DNA of 45,248 nucleotides from Propionibacterium acidifaciens DSM 21887 (GTDB lineage: Bacteria > Actinomycetota > Actinomycetes > Propionibacteriales > Propionibacteriaceae). Below, one piece after another: positions 1 to 9,676 of this stretch. Positions within the stretch are counted from its first letter, which is position 1, and the number at the start of each line of letters is the position of its first letter. Location of the stretch: positions 1-45,248 of the forward strand of contig NZ_AUFR01000024.1 in assembly GCF_000426605.1 (NCBI RefSeq), written 5' to 3'. The notes beneath the pieces were generated by a model. The model ran no database searches, was not told the DNA's origin, and worked only from the letters and a program-made list of their open reading frames with translations. The position numbers and the translations under genes are program-made.

Positions 1-291
1 CCACGACCCACGATCCGGGTTCTTCCTCCGTGCCTCACATCGCGGACAAAGGGTATGTCGGGATGGGCCTGATCACCCCTGTCAAGAAACTCCCGGGTCT
101 TCCCCTGTCCGAGGCCGACAAGAACTTCAACCGGGCCATCGACCGGATCAGGTGGAGGATCGAACAAGTCATCGCCCACCTCAAAACATGGAAAACCCTC
201 AAAACCGGTTATAGACGCCCCATCGACGCCCTCCCGGATGCCATCACAACAATACTCGGAATCATATTCACCTACACCCTATGAATAAGCC
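1..291 (+). mobile_element. 3' end of an IS5-like insertion sequence (partial)
   Basis: The window opens inside a transposase frame that ends at 284. The few bases after its stop are taken as the IS terminus because the neighbouring minus-strand OLD-family gene loses homology-bearing sequence at this point. The exact end and inverted repeat cannot be fixed because the other end of the element lies outside the window. The boundary at about 291 is an inference. Confidence 0.6.
3..284 (+). CDS. IS5-family-like DDE transposase, C-terminal fragment
   Basis: The frame is already open at the window edge, so this is the C-terminal part of a longer transposase that would act on its own IS ends. The visible residues include HIADKGYVG near the start and a WRIEQVIAHLKTWK segment. 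The second is the helix carrying the last catalytic glutamate of DDE transposases of the IS5 / DDE_Tnp_4 type (the E of R-x-x-x-E). The protein ends GIIFTYTL, close to what I take as the IS terminus. A GTG at 30 lies in frame but is probably internal. No second catalytic residue is visible in the window, so whether the element is active cannot be judged. Confidence 0.75.
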   Translation, partial: TTHDPGSSSVPHIADKGYVGMGLITPVKKLPGLPLSEADKNFNRAIDRIRWRIEQVIAHLKTWKTLKTGYRRPIDALPDAITTILGIIFTYTL

Positions 292-1656
292 TCAAAATCT
301 CGGGATGATCGTTTCTTTAGCCTTGATTCCCTCCTTGTCTCCATCCAAAAGTACATGAACTCTACACATATCATCACGCCACCGCCGTATCGAATACTGC
401 ACATTTGCAGCACCGTCACATGACTCAAGAACTAATCTTCCATTCGCAAGATTTCGTTTAAGTATCGGGTAGCAGCACGAAAGTAGTCGACGAATTATGA
501 CTACGTCGGTATTTCCTTCTACGAGAAGAACCGTGTCAGCAGAGATAAGATTGTCTGGCAACTCAACACCGAGACTCTCTCTTACGTCCTCAATATTTTT
601 AGCCACTCTCGCCTTATTTTCACGAACTATGACATTATGGCTGATATTAGCCCTCCTTACCAAAACAGCACTGTGCGTTGTGATAACCACTTGATGCTGC
701 TTTGAAATTCCGGAAATAATCTCTGCCACTCGGCGAACCGCTCCAGGGTGAAGATGAGCCTCTGGCTCCTCTAGCGCAAGGACATGAGATCGCCTTTTAT
801 CCATCTCAAGAGATGCCTTTTTCATGGACAGGACAACCAAGCTCTGGATTCCGTCACCCTTAGCTTCAAGCGAAGTCAGCTCACCATCATCAACCATCAG
901 ACGCGTACGAGGGATGACTCTTGAAAACACCTCACTAAAATCGAAAGTTACTTTTTTGGCGCTTCCAACGAAAAACTTAATATTCTCTAGCAACTCATTC
1001 TCATACGGAACGAGAAGCTCCTTGTATCGCTGAATAATATCTTCTCTCGCTTTTTTGATCCGAGGATCATCATCACCATTAAATATTCTTCTCTCAATCT
1101 CCCGGTCAATACTTCTACGAAGATCATCCGATGATCGAACGGCAGGGATATAATCTACAGCAAGACGCGCGGAGATGAACCTGCAGACTCTATCCAGCTT
1201 GGCATTTAGCTTTGCTCCGCTTGGTCCTTGCTTAAGAATTCTCACCTCAGGTTGATTTGAACTTCCAATTTTTATATTAACCCTCAATGACCCGTTGAGG
1301 ACAGTCCCGACTATTTTCTTAAACTCGACAATCTCCGAATTGTCCAGTTTAAACTCGATCTCAAATGAAGTCTTACGATTCGGGTGATCAACTTGTTGCG
1401 ATATTGGGTAGTCATTTTCCCAATCATAAGTTTCAATTCGATGAATCCTCATATAGCTGGAGGATTGTGTCCTATGCAACTGAGCTTGAGCAGGTCTGTA
1501 TCCCTCTAAGATCCCCAGCCCAACCTTCAGCGCTCTTAAAATATTAGATTTTCCCTCATTATTCGGACCCACCAAGACAGTGAGTCGACCTAAGTTGATC
1601 TTTTCAGAGGACTCTATTGAACGATAATTCCTCACTTGAAACTGAGAGATCATCAT
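292..1656 (-). pseudogene. OLD-family ATP-dependent Toprim nuclease, probably 3'-truncated
   Basis: The product of 454 residues begins MMISQFQVRNYRSI, the usual start of an SMC/ABC-type AAA domain. It shows a Walker A motif (GPNNEGKSN), a Walker B-like ALEEPEAHLHPG, an H-loop (ITTHS) and then a Toprim start, LLVEGNTD, with its acidic pair in LLDGDKEG. Only about ten residues follow that second motif, whereas OLD nucleases normally continue well beyond it. The stop codon coincides with the inferred IS terminus, so the 3' end is likely lost. The start ATG lies 1 nt after the stop of the methyltransferase gene, so it belonged to the same transcript. Base composition is clearly more AT-rich than in the genes upstream. 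The expected role is defence or DNA cleavage together with the methyltransferase and helicase. If the short form is functional, it would lack part of the Toprim fold. Confidence 0.7.
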
Positions 1657-1657
1657 T

Positions 1658-4600
1658 TTAAAGCCTCGATTCGAACTCGGCGTAGGCGGCGCGCATGTCG
1701 ATCTCCCTGTCGTAGCGGGTGAACGGCAGTTTGTAAGTGTAGGTGCTGCCACTGACATTTTCGGTGGTGAGCTCGTCGGCGGCGAGGGTGTCGCCCTTCC
1801 CGGCCCACAGCCGCTGGAGCTCGACGGGGACGAGGCGGCCGTTGGCGTCGTAGAGGTATTTGCCGTGGTCGTAGCCGTGGAGGACGGCGAACTGGGTGCG
1901 GTAGATGGTGCACAGCTCGTCGGCGGTGACGCCCAGCATGAGGGCGACGAGGGCGTCGATCTCGACGAGGGCCTGACGGCGGTCGAGGTCGCGGCGCAGC
2001 AGGGTGCTCGGCCGCCAGTCGGGCCCCACGTCGCCGAGCCGCACCGAACTGTGCGCCGACAGCGCCCACGAGTCGGAGGCGAAGGCCGAGTCCCAGCAAG
2101 CCGACCACAGATCGGCGTAAGCATTGGTTGTGCAGTTTAGGCGGAGAACGCGCAGCAGTACTCCAGATACAAGCGGATGATCCATCGAAGAAATCGGGAG
2201 TCGATTAATGACACTCGGATGGATGTCACCTTTGGGGACAACACGGACAGAAAAATCCGAAAGCAAGCTGCCAGCGAATCCTGCAACTTGCGTGAGCGCT
2301 CTTACATCATGGCTTGCGGCAGTATAAATAGGGTGAACATGGGCTGCGCCCGGCGGAACCACAGCAGGGATCAGCGTCCGCTCCCCCGTGTTCGCTGCCA
2401 TCCGTCGCCACGCCAGCCGGTAGTGGTCCCGCGCCGGCTCGCCGTCCCAGTGGGTGTAGTCGGCGTCGTACTTTGCGCGGTCGCCGGCGGGCTTGTAGGC
2501 GGTGATGGGGATGAAGTCGGCGGGCAGCTTCTCCAGATCGACGTCGGACCAGTCCTGGTTGTGTTTCATCGTCGCGTTCGGCTGCTTGAAGGCAGGGTTC
2601 GCCACATAGATATGGGGCCCCTGCAGGATCACATCATTCCAGCTGTCGGGGCGGCCCCAGCGCTGGACGAAGTAGCCCTTCCGGCGGTCCGCCGTCTCAT
2701 GCCACCCCGGTGAGAACTCAAGCTCCAGCTCTCCCATACGCGGGCTCTTCGCGAGCTTAGCAAGCACGGCGGCGCTCGCGCGGTTCACCGTGTAGAGCAT
2801 CCGGGTGCACGATGGCGTCACATCCGGGCTCTCCAGTACGTCACGCCATGATGTCAACGTTTTTTCGGTGACATGTTGGATTCGGCTGGCGTGTGGCCGC
2901 TGGTCCCAGGCGCCTTGGAACTTGAACCCAGGTTCCGGACCTGATCCGTCGTGCCTCAACGAGCGCCCGACGGTCTCCGGATGGTAGAGCCCGCACGCGT
3001 GAAGGAACGACACGGGGCGCTCCGAACCGTAAACGTTGACACTGTAGTCCTTCTGATCACCGATCTCCTCGAAAAACTGCAGCTCGTTCTTGAACTGCCA
3101 GTGGCGTCTCAGCCTGCGATAGGTCGCCGCGCGAAGTCCTCCTGCTTTTTCATCGGTGAAGTGCGTCTCACGGTGCAGCAGCGCCGCGATGCCTCGCTCG
3201 GCTGCATTCGTCCATACTCGACTCATGAAGCAGCGGTACAGGTCGGGCTGCAGTCCGGCGAGCTCGGGGTAGTTCGTGGCGTCGCCGACGTAGGCGCTGA
3301 GCGCCTCGACATCGGTGGTTCCGTCGATCAGCAGCTCGGCGGCGCCTCGCCGGAGCAGGGTGCCCGCGCGGCGCTGCTTCTTGGCGGCCTCGGACGGCTT
3401 GTTCTCGAGCATCCACCACGGGTCGGCCTCGGCGAGCAGGGCCGAGCTGTCGCTGCGCGGCCGCACCCACGGCGGGTTCCCCACCTGCAGGTCGAAGCCG
3501 CCGCGGGCGAAGACGGTGGCGAAGTCGAGCTGCCAGTGGAAGAAGCCCTGCCGGTCGGCCACCTGCTCGCAGACGCGCAGCCACGGGTGGTCCGCGAGGG
3601 CCCGCTCGACGCTCGTGGCCGTCGAGCCCGACAGCGCCCAGCTCTCCTGCTCGGCCAGCGCCGCCCACTCGTCGGAGGCCGTCAGCTGCTGGTCGGCGGG
3701 CTGGTGGCGCCGGTCGGTCCTGATGCGCACGGGGACGCCGATGAGCTGCTCCACGGCGTCGATCCACTCCTGCCAGTCGGGCAGCGCCACCTGCTCGCCG
3801 GTGAGCGGCACGAACCACAGGGCGCACCAGGCGTCCATGACCCGGCGCAGCCGCCGGTAGGCGCCGCCGGGATCGGCCAGCGAGGCCTCGATCTGCTCGC
3901 GGGTCACGACCGGCTCGCGCGCCTCGGCCTGTTCCGCGCCCCACAGCCGGATGGGGCGGCGGGTCTGCTGCTCGGCGACGGTGAGCCGGCGCAGGGCCAT
4001 CGTCCACAGCCGTTCCACCTGCTCGCCGAGGGCGACGAGCCGTCTGGTCTGCGCCGGGCTGGGGGCCTTCCGGAACTGCCTGCGCCAGGCCTTCACCCGC
4101 TTGACCCGCTCGCCGGCCAGCTCCTTGGCCTCCTTCGCGTCGGCGGTGGCGCCCCAGCCGGCGCCGGGCAGCAGGAAGTGCGGGATGCGCCCGTCGGCGC
4201 CCGAGGCGGCGGGCTCGCCGGTGCGGGCCCGCTCGGCCATCGCCGCCAGCGGCACGTCGGCCGGCGGGCCAGTGCGCCAGCTCCTGTCGGCCACCTGGCC
4301 GGTGGTGTAGAAGCCGTGGCGGGCGCCGATGAGGGAGTGCGCCGCAGGCGCAGGCCGAACCACGGGGCGTCGAGGCCCTTCGCCATCGTGTCGAGCCACA
4401 GGGTGATCTCGGCGAACTCGACGGCCGTGGCGTTGAGGTCGACGCCGTAGACGTTGTGCAGGGCGATGAAGGCCTTCGTGCGCTGCAGCTGCACCGGGTA
4501 GTCCTCGGGGTCGATGGACCGGCCGGTCTCCTTCTGCTTGCGGGCGAGGTACTGCTCGGCGAGCTGGCCGGTGGCCTCGATGGCGAAGGCGCCCGAGCCG

Positions 4601-6294
4601 AGGGCCGGCTCGCAGATGCTCATGCGCAGGATCTCGTCGGCCGGGGTGGTGCGCCCGTCCCGGTCGAGGAGCTCGGCGAGGGCCTGGCCGACGGTGAAGC
4701 GGGTGAGCACCTCGGGCGTGTAGTACGAGGCCGACTGCTGGCGTTCGCGGCCCGAGAGCCGGAAGACGAACCGGCCGGTGCGGTGGGTCTTGCGGCGGTC
4801 GCCGCGCACCGGGTCGTGCACCATGACGAAGTCCTTGTCGGCCAGGTCGGTGGCGCGCTCGACGGGCACCAGCCACGAGCCCTTGGCGGGGTTGCCGCCC
4901 GGGGCCACCTCGAACATGTCGGTCGGGGCGAAGACGCCGGTGTAGCTCATGAGGCCCTCGTAGACGGCGCCGAGCTGGTTGATGCCGAGCTCGGCGTAGC
5001 TGATGAAGCCGCGGTCCCTGCCGGCGCGTTCCTTGCTGAGCAGCAGCCTGCCGAGCACCTGCTGCATGGCGGCGTTGCCGAGGCCCACCTCGCCGATGCG
5101 GCCGGTGGCCCCGGGCCGGAACAGGTCGGCGCGCAGCGCGTGGAAGGGCAGGGCCGCGGTCTGGTCCCGCTCGGGCACGCCGAGCTCGAGGTTGCCCCGG
5201 TCGACGAGGCGGAAGAGCACGGCCAGCGAGTCGTACAGGTGGGTGCCGTCGCGGGAGGCGCCGGTGAGCTCCACGAGCAGCAGGTCGCGCAGCCGGTCGA
5301 GGGAGTAGCCGTTCTCGTACTCGGGGGCGCCGACGGGCAGCACGCCGAGCTCGGGCGAGGCCTCGGCGTAGAGCAGGAAGAGCACCCGGTAGATGAAGCG
5401 CAGCGCCTGCATGGCCAGCGGCTGGGCCTCGTCGGCCGGCAGGGCCCCGAGGCCCCCGGCGCGGCGGCGGGCGATGACCTCGTTGGCGATGATCTCGATG
5501 GACTCGCGCACGCCCTCGCGCAGGTCCTGGCTCACGCCGACGGTGTGGCGGATGGAGGCCTCGAGCACGCCGGCCCACCAGATGTCGCCGTTGGCGTCGG
5601 GGGCCAGCGACTCGGCGGCCAGGCAGGTCAGCGCCGTGTGCACCTCGCCCGCCCGCCTCGTGTCGTTGCGGTCGGCGACGGTCTGCAGGTCGACGGCCAG
5701 GTAGCGGCCCTCGGGCCAGCGGGCCCGTTCGGCGACGAGGAGCCAGCGGCCGGCCAGCACGAGGGCGAAGGCCGGGCCGTCGGGGCGCACCATGAGTGCA
5801 CTGACCAGGCGCGACGCCGAGTCGATGAGCTCGGAGTCGGGCGCGTCGGCCCCGGGCCGCCAGGGCTCCAGCAGGGTGGCGGCGCTCTTGTCGAGCAGCT
5901 CCTCGGGGGCGTCCACCGGCACGGCCTCGAGGACGGCCAGTGGCGCGTCGGCGCCGGTGGTGGTGAACCAGCGCACGGGGCCGTCGTCGCGCACCCGGTA
6001 CTGGCCGGTGGAGTAGCCGAGGACGTCGAGGACGAGCCGGTAGGCCTCGCGGGCCCGCTCCGGGTCGGGCGGCTCGTCCCCGGCGCCGCCGTCGCCGTAG
6101 AGGCCGGTGATCGCCTTGAGCAGGTCGGCGCGGGCGGCGGTGAAGCGCGACAGCGGGGTGGGCGCCTCCGCGGCCCGCCACTGCTTGAGGCGGTCGGTCA
6201 CGAGCCCGTGGAAGGACTCGTTGGGCGCGTCGCTGGTGAAGAAGTGCTCGCTGATCCAGTCCTCGACGACGACGAGGGCGTCACTGGTCGCCAT
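1658..6294 (-). pseudogene. Large Eco57I-type N6-adenine DNA methyltransferase (DrmMI/PglX-like), frameshifted
   Basis: The gene starts at ATG 6294 (MATSDALVVVEDW), preceded by AAGGAG, and runs about 652 codons to near 4339. The first frame contains the SAM motif I region (EPALGSGAFAIE) and ends ...APWFGLRLRR. Homology then continues in the -1 frame with HSLIGARHGFYTTGQ, the catalytic NPPW motif (about 3467-3478) and the C-terminal specificity region, to a stop at 1658. Restoring one base near 4340 would give about 1545 residues. Such proteins methylate adenine in DISARM class 1 and BREX systems; the helicase upstream favours DISARM. The frameshift separates motif I from NPPW, so activity is doubtful unless it is a sequencing error. 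The 2.1-3.2 kb part is less GC-rich than the rest, suggesting exchange of the target-recognition region. Confidence 0.75.
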
Positions 6295-6302
6295 TCGGTC
6301 AG
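6266..6302. repeat. Direct repeat, copy 1 (over the methyltransferase start)
   Basis: This copy spans the start codon and first codons of the methyltransferase gene. It matches 6345-6379 with one substitution and a 2-nt gap, at a spacing of 79 nt. The second copy lies upstream of the gene, so the start region looks tandemly duplicated. Confidence 0.8.
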
Positions 6303-6344
6303 TTCTCCTTGTCACAATCGTCGGGCGCGTCGGCGTCCTCGGGC

Positions 6345-6379
6345 ACGACGACGAGGGCATCACTGGTCGCCACGGTCAG
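6345..6379. repeat. Direct repeat, copy 2 (upstream duplicate of the start region)
   Basis: On the minus strand this copy reads GTG followed by the same codons as the real gene (VATSDALVVV). It then runs into a 24-codon frame that closes with TGA in front of the true ATG at 6294. The tail of that frame (VVVPEDADAPDD) resembles the acidic end of the upstream helicase (VVVPEGTAPED), so the copy may be a chimera of the two genes. Confidence 0.75.
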
Positions 6380-6470
6380 ACCCCCTCGGGCGAGTCACTG
6401 AGGACGAAGCACCCGCCGATCCAGCCCCGACGACAAGGACGTCGCTGCTCTCCATGATCAGACTCGCCAT
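6360..6470 (-). other. Short frame with a Rossmann-like N-terminus (gene remnant?)
   Basis: The 36-codon minus-strand frame starts ATGGCGAGT at 6470, only 3 nt after the helicase stop. It contains DVLVVGAGSAGAS, the dinucleotide-binding motif that opens FAD-dependent oxidoreductases, then ends in the duplicated methyltransferase start. No further oxidoreductase sequence follows. It is either a deletion scar holding the first codons of a lost gene or a chance match in a GC-rich spacer. I do not claim that a protein is made. Confidence 0.3.
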
Positions 6471-6472
6471 GA

Positions 6473-9448
6473 TCAGGCTTCCTCGTCGACTTCTTCGGGC
6501 GCGACGTCCTCGGGCGCGGTGCCCTCGGGCACGACGACGAGCAGCGGCCGCACGAGCCGCCGGTCGGGCGCCATCTGCTCGACGAGCCGCTGGCGCTCGG
6601 CGACGCCCGCCCGGTGGCGGCGCAGGGACTCGCTGGCGACCAGGGCGTCGGCCTCGTCGCGCCACTGCGTGTTCTGCTCGCTCCAGTGCTCGATGCGCTC
6701 GGCGACGGACTCGCGGGCATGGTCCATCGTGAGGTCCAGCTGCGCCTCGGCGGCCTCGACGGCCGGGGCGATGAGGCTCTTGAGGGCGTCGACGCCGGTG
6801 ACGGGCCCGGGGTTGCTCATCCGCTCGCCGACGCCTGCGGCGCGCAGCATCTCGGACGAGGACTCGTAGAGGGTCACAGGCGGCATGGCCAAGTTGTCGG
6901 GGCCGGGGAACTCGACGCCCACCCAGCTCACCGCGACGACCTGCCCGCGCCTGTCGGTGAGGCTTCCGCACAGCAGCACAGTGGGACTGTCGACGCGGCC
7001 GCGCACGACGTAGATCTCGTTACGGCCGAGCATCGCCAGGGCGCGGTCGGCGGCCCAGTCGAGCACCGGGTGGAGCGGGCCGAGGTAGTGGGCCTCGGGC
7101 CACGAGCTGTCGGAGGCGTCGGTGAGGGCGTCGCGCAGCAGCTGGGCGGCCCTGGCCCTGCCGGTGGCGAGCTTGAAGCTCGTGAGCACGCCGCGGTCGC
7201 TCAGATAACCCTGGGGCAGCGCCTCGAGGCGCTGGCGCAGGTCGGCGGGCGGGACGAACTCGACGATGCCCTCGCCGGGGTGCTCGCGCCAGCCCACTCC
7301 GCCGCCCCGCGTGGAGGGCGGGGCGGCGGGCGTCGTGTAGTACTCCTCGAGGGCCTCGCGCAGGAAGGTGACGGGCTCGGCGTACAGGGGGCCGGCCTCG
7401 GCCAGCTCGACTGCCGGCCCGTCCCGCCCGTCGGCCGGTGCGGTGTTGCCGCTGATCGCGGCCATGAGGGCGGCCAGGCCGTCGCCGGAGGCGACCTCGT
7501 CGACGGTGCGCACCGCCTCGTCGAAGCTCTTCTGCCGGGCGAGCACCCGGGTGAGCTCGGCCTCCTCCCTGGCCTCGCTGTACTCGCCCATGAGCCCGGC
7601 CACGTCGCCGAGGGCCCGGTGGGCCTCCTCCTCGCGTTCGAGCAAGCGGCTCAGGACGGTGATGTCGCCGCGGAAGCCCTCGGCGCCGGGGGCGAGCAGC
7701 AGGGTGGTGATCTGCGGGCGGGCGCGCTGGCCGTAGCGGTCGATGCGGCCGTTGCGCTGCTCGATGCGGATGAGCGACCACGGGATGTCGAAGTGGATGA
7801 GCTCGTGGCACTGCTGGTGCAGGTTGACGCCCTCGGAGGCGACGTCGCCGGTGACGAGCACGCGGATCGGCGAGTTCGTCTGCTTGAAGCTCTCGACGAT
7901 CTCCTGCTGATCGACGTCGGGCAGGCCGCCGTGCAGCAGCGCGACCTGCCCGGGTTTGAAGCCGAAGTCCGCCGTCAGTTTCCGCTGGAGCCAGGTGAGG
8001 GTGGCGACCCGCTCGGCGAAGACGACGGCGCGCATCTCGCTTCTGCGGCCCACGCCGATGCGGCGCAGGTAGTCGACGAGCCGGTCGTACTTGGCCGAGG
8101 AGTCCTTCGCCGCCTCGTTGAGCCCGGCGAGGCGGTCGAGGGCGTCGGCCTCGGCGCGCTGGGCCGGGCTCATCGTGCCCGTCGCGCCCGCCCGGGCGGC
8201 GGCGTCGAGGCGCCTGCGGCGCTCGGTGATGGAGGCGTCGAGGGCCGCCGGGGACGACAGGAAGGCCTTGGCGAGCGTCCACGGGAACAGCCGGGTGCTG
8301 CCCGAGTACGGCGAGGAGCCGCCGGCCGGGTGCAGCCAGACGCCGTCGAGCTCGTCGGCGACGGCGTCCTCGGCGGGCGAGGCCGGCACGAGCTCGTTGC
8401 GCGGCGGCAGACGCTCGGCCCAGTCGGAGCCGACGACGCCGGCCACCTCGGGGCTGTTGCGGTGGCGGCGGATCACGAGGCGCCGCAGGGCGCGCTCGTC
8501 GATCCCGCCGTCGGGGCCGACGGCGGTGGGCTCGAGCAGGCGGACGAGCTCGGCGAAGGACTCCCGGCGGCCGTTGTGCGGGGTGGCCGAGGCGAGGATG
8601 AGGGCGTCGGTGGTGGCGGCCAGATTGCGGGCCAGCGCGTTGTTCTGGGTGCTCGCATTGGTGACGTTGTGCGACTCGTCGATGACGACGGCGTTCCAGT
8701 GGTGCCGGCGCAGGTCGTGGACGAATCGGTCCTGCTTGAGGGTGTCCATCGAGATGATGACCCGCCGGAAGAAGGTGAACGGGTTGCGGTTGGCCGGCAG
8801 CTTCTGCCTGACCCGCTGGACGCCCACCGAGTCGAGCCGGACGAAGGGGATGTCGAAGCGCGACCACATCTCGTTCTGGGTCTGCTCCAGCACGTGGCGC
8901 GGGCAGACGATGAGGATGCGCTCGCCGCGGCCGCGGCGGATGAGCTCGGACAGGATCATGCCGATCTCGATGGTCTTGCCCAGGCCGACGGCGTCGGCGA
9001 GCAGGATGCGCGGCTGGAGGTTGGCGGGGTCGAGGGCCCTGGCGACGGCGCGGAACTGGTAGTCGAGGGCGTCGGCCAGCCCGCGGTGCGAGACGGCCAG
9101 GGCCGGCTCGCCGATGGGGACGGGCGTCTTGCGCAGGGTGGCCTCGAGCCACAGCCGGGAGCGGCGGTAGTGCGGGGAGTCGTCGGCGACCGGCACCGCG
9201 TCGCGCGGGTCGAGGGAGCGGATGCCGTTGCCCGGGCCGGCGGGTCGGGACGGGTCGAACTCGAGGGACTCGTAGAAGGTGGCGGTGGTGCCGCGCACGA
9301 GCGGCGTGAGGCCCTGGACGGTGAGGAGCTGGTCGCCGTCGTCGGCCTGCTCGACCGCCGTGACGAGCCACTCCTCGTCGCGGACCACGACGGTTGACCC
9401 CGGCGCGACGTTGAGCCGTGACCCGGGTTGCAGCTGACCCTGAGACAT
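6473..9448 (-). CDS. SNF2-family helicase, DrmD-like (DISARM class 1)
   Basis: The intact protein of 991 residues starts MSQGQLQPGSRLN at ATG 9448, after a GGGGAGTGAGGGG purine tract. It has an N-terminal segment of about 150 residues, then a SNF2 helicase core: Q-motif region DYQFRAVARAL, Walker A-like ADAVGLGKTIE, DESH box (VVIDESHNV) and motif III (SATPHN). The second RecA domain shows LLHGGLP, DVASEGVNLHQQC and RIEQRNGRIDRYGQ. The C-terminal third is acidic and lacks known motifs. This layout and length fit DrmD, the ATPase of class 1 DISARM, which acts with an adenine methyltransferase against incoming DNA. The methyltransferase gene follows 178 nt downstream on the same strand. A generic SNF2/HepA-like helicase is the alternative. 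Confidence 0.85.
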   Translation of the reverse strand: MSQGQLQPGSRLNVAPGSTVVVRDEEWLVTAVEQADDGDQLLTVQGLTPLVRGTTATFYESLEFDPSRPAGPGNGIRSLDPRDAVPVADDSPHYRRSRLWLEATLRKTPVPIGEPALAVSHRGLADALDYQFRAVARALDPANLQPRILLADAVGLGKTIEIGMILSELIRRGRGERILIVCPRHVLEQTQNEMWSRFDIPFVRLDSVGVQRVRQKLPANRNPFTFFRRVIISMDTLKQDRFVHDLRRHHWNAVVIDESHNVTNASTQNNALARNLAATTDALILASATPHNGRRESFAELVRLLEPTAVGPDGGIDERALRRLVIRRHRNSPEVAGVVGSDWAERLPPRNELVPASPAEDAVADELDGVWLHPAGGSSPYSGSTRLFPWTLAKAFLSSPAALDASITERRRRLDAAARAGATGTMSPAQRAEADALDRLAGLNEAAKDSSAKYDRLVDYLRRIGVGRRSEMRAVVFAERVATLTWLQRKLTADFGFKPGQVALLHGGLPDVDQQEIVESFKQTNSPIRVLVTGDVASEGVNLHQQCHELIHFDIPWSLIRIEQRNGRIDRYGQRARPQITTLLLAPGAEGFRGDITVLSRLLEREEEAHRALGDVAGLMGEYSEAREEAELTRVLARQKSFDEAVRTVDEVASGDGLAALMAAISGNTAPADGRDGPAVELAEAGPLYAEPVTFLREALEEYYTTPAAPPSTRGGGVGWREHPGEGIVEFVPPADLRQRLEALPQGYLSDRGVLTSFKLATGRARAAQLLRDALTDASDSSWPEAHYLGPLHPVLDWAADRALAMLGRNEIYVVRGRVDSPTVLLCGSLTDRRGQVVAVSWVGVEFPGPDNLAMPPVTLYESSSEMLRAAGVGERMSNPGPVTGVDALKSLIAPAVEAAEAQLDLTMDHARESVAERIEHWSEQNTQWRDEADALVASESLRRHRAGVAERQRLVEQMAPDRRLVRPLLVVVPEGTAPEDVAPEEVDEEA

Positions 9449-9676
9449 GCGCGGGACACCCCTCACTCCCCTTGTGAGAGCACGACCGCGCCCCCTAGGG
9501 GTAGAGTCTAATGGGGTCGGAGCTTGAGCGAGGCGTTGGTCGGCCAATGAGAAGAAGGTGGCTTCTACTGACAGCGCACCATGCCCATTATTACGACCCC
9601 AGAAAAATAGTTCTTTTCGCACCCAGGCGCACAAAACAGTCATCAACACCCCACTCGACAAACATCGAAGACAAGA

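Noticed and set aside
4330-4350. Programmed -1 ribosomal frameshift in the methyltransferase gene
   Set aside because: The site CTGCGGCGCACTCC has no slippery heptamer and I see no conserved stimulatory structure; mutation or sequencing error is simpler.
4456-6732. Long plus-strand frame of 758 codons
   Set aside because: It is antisense to the methyltransferase gene and the helicase end, has G/A/E/V-rich residues without domains, and arises from the high-GC third-position bias.
6614-9397. Long plus-strand frame of 927 codons
   Set aside because: It lies fully antisense to the intact SNF2 helicase with clear motifs; the plus-strand translation has no recognisable domain.
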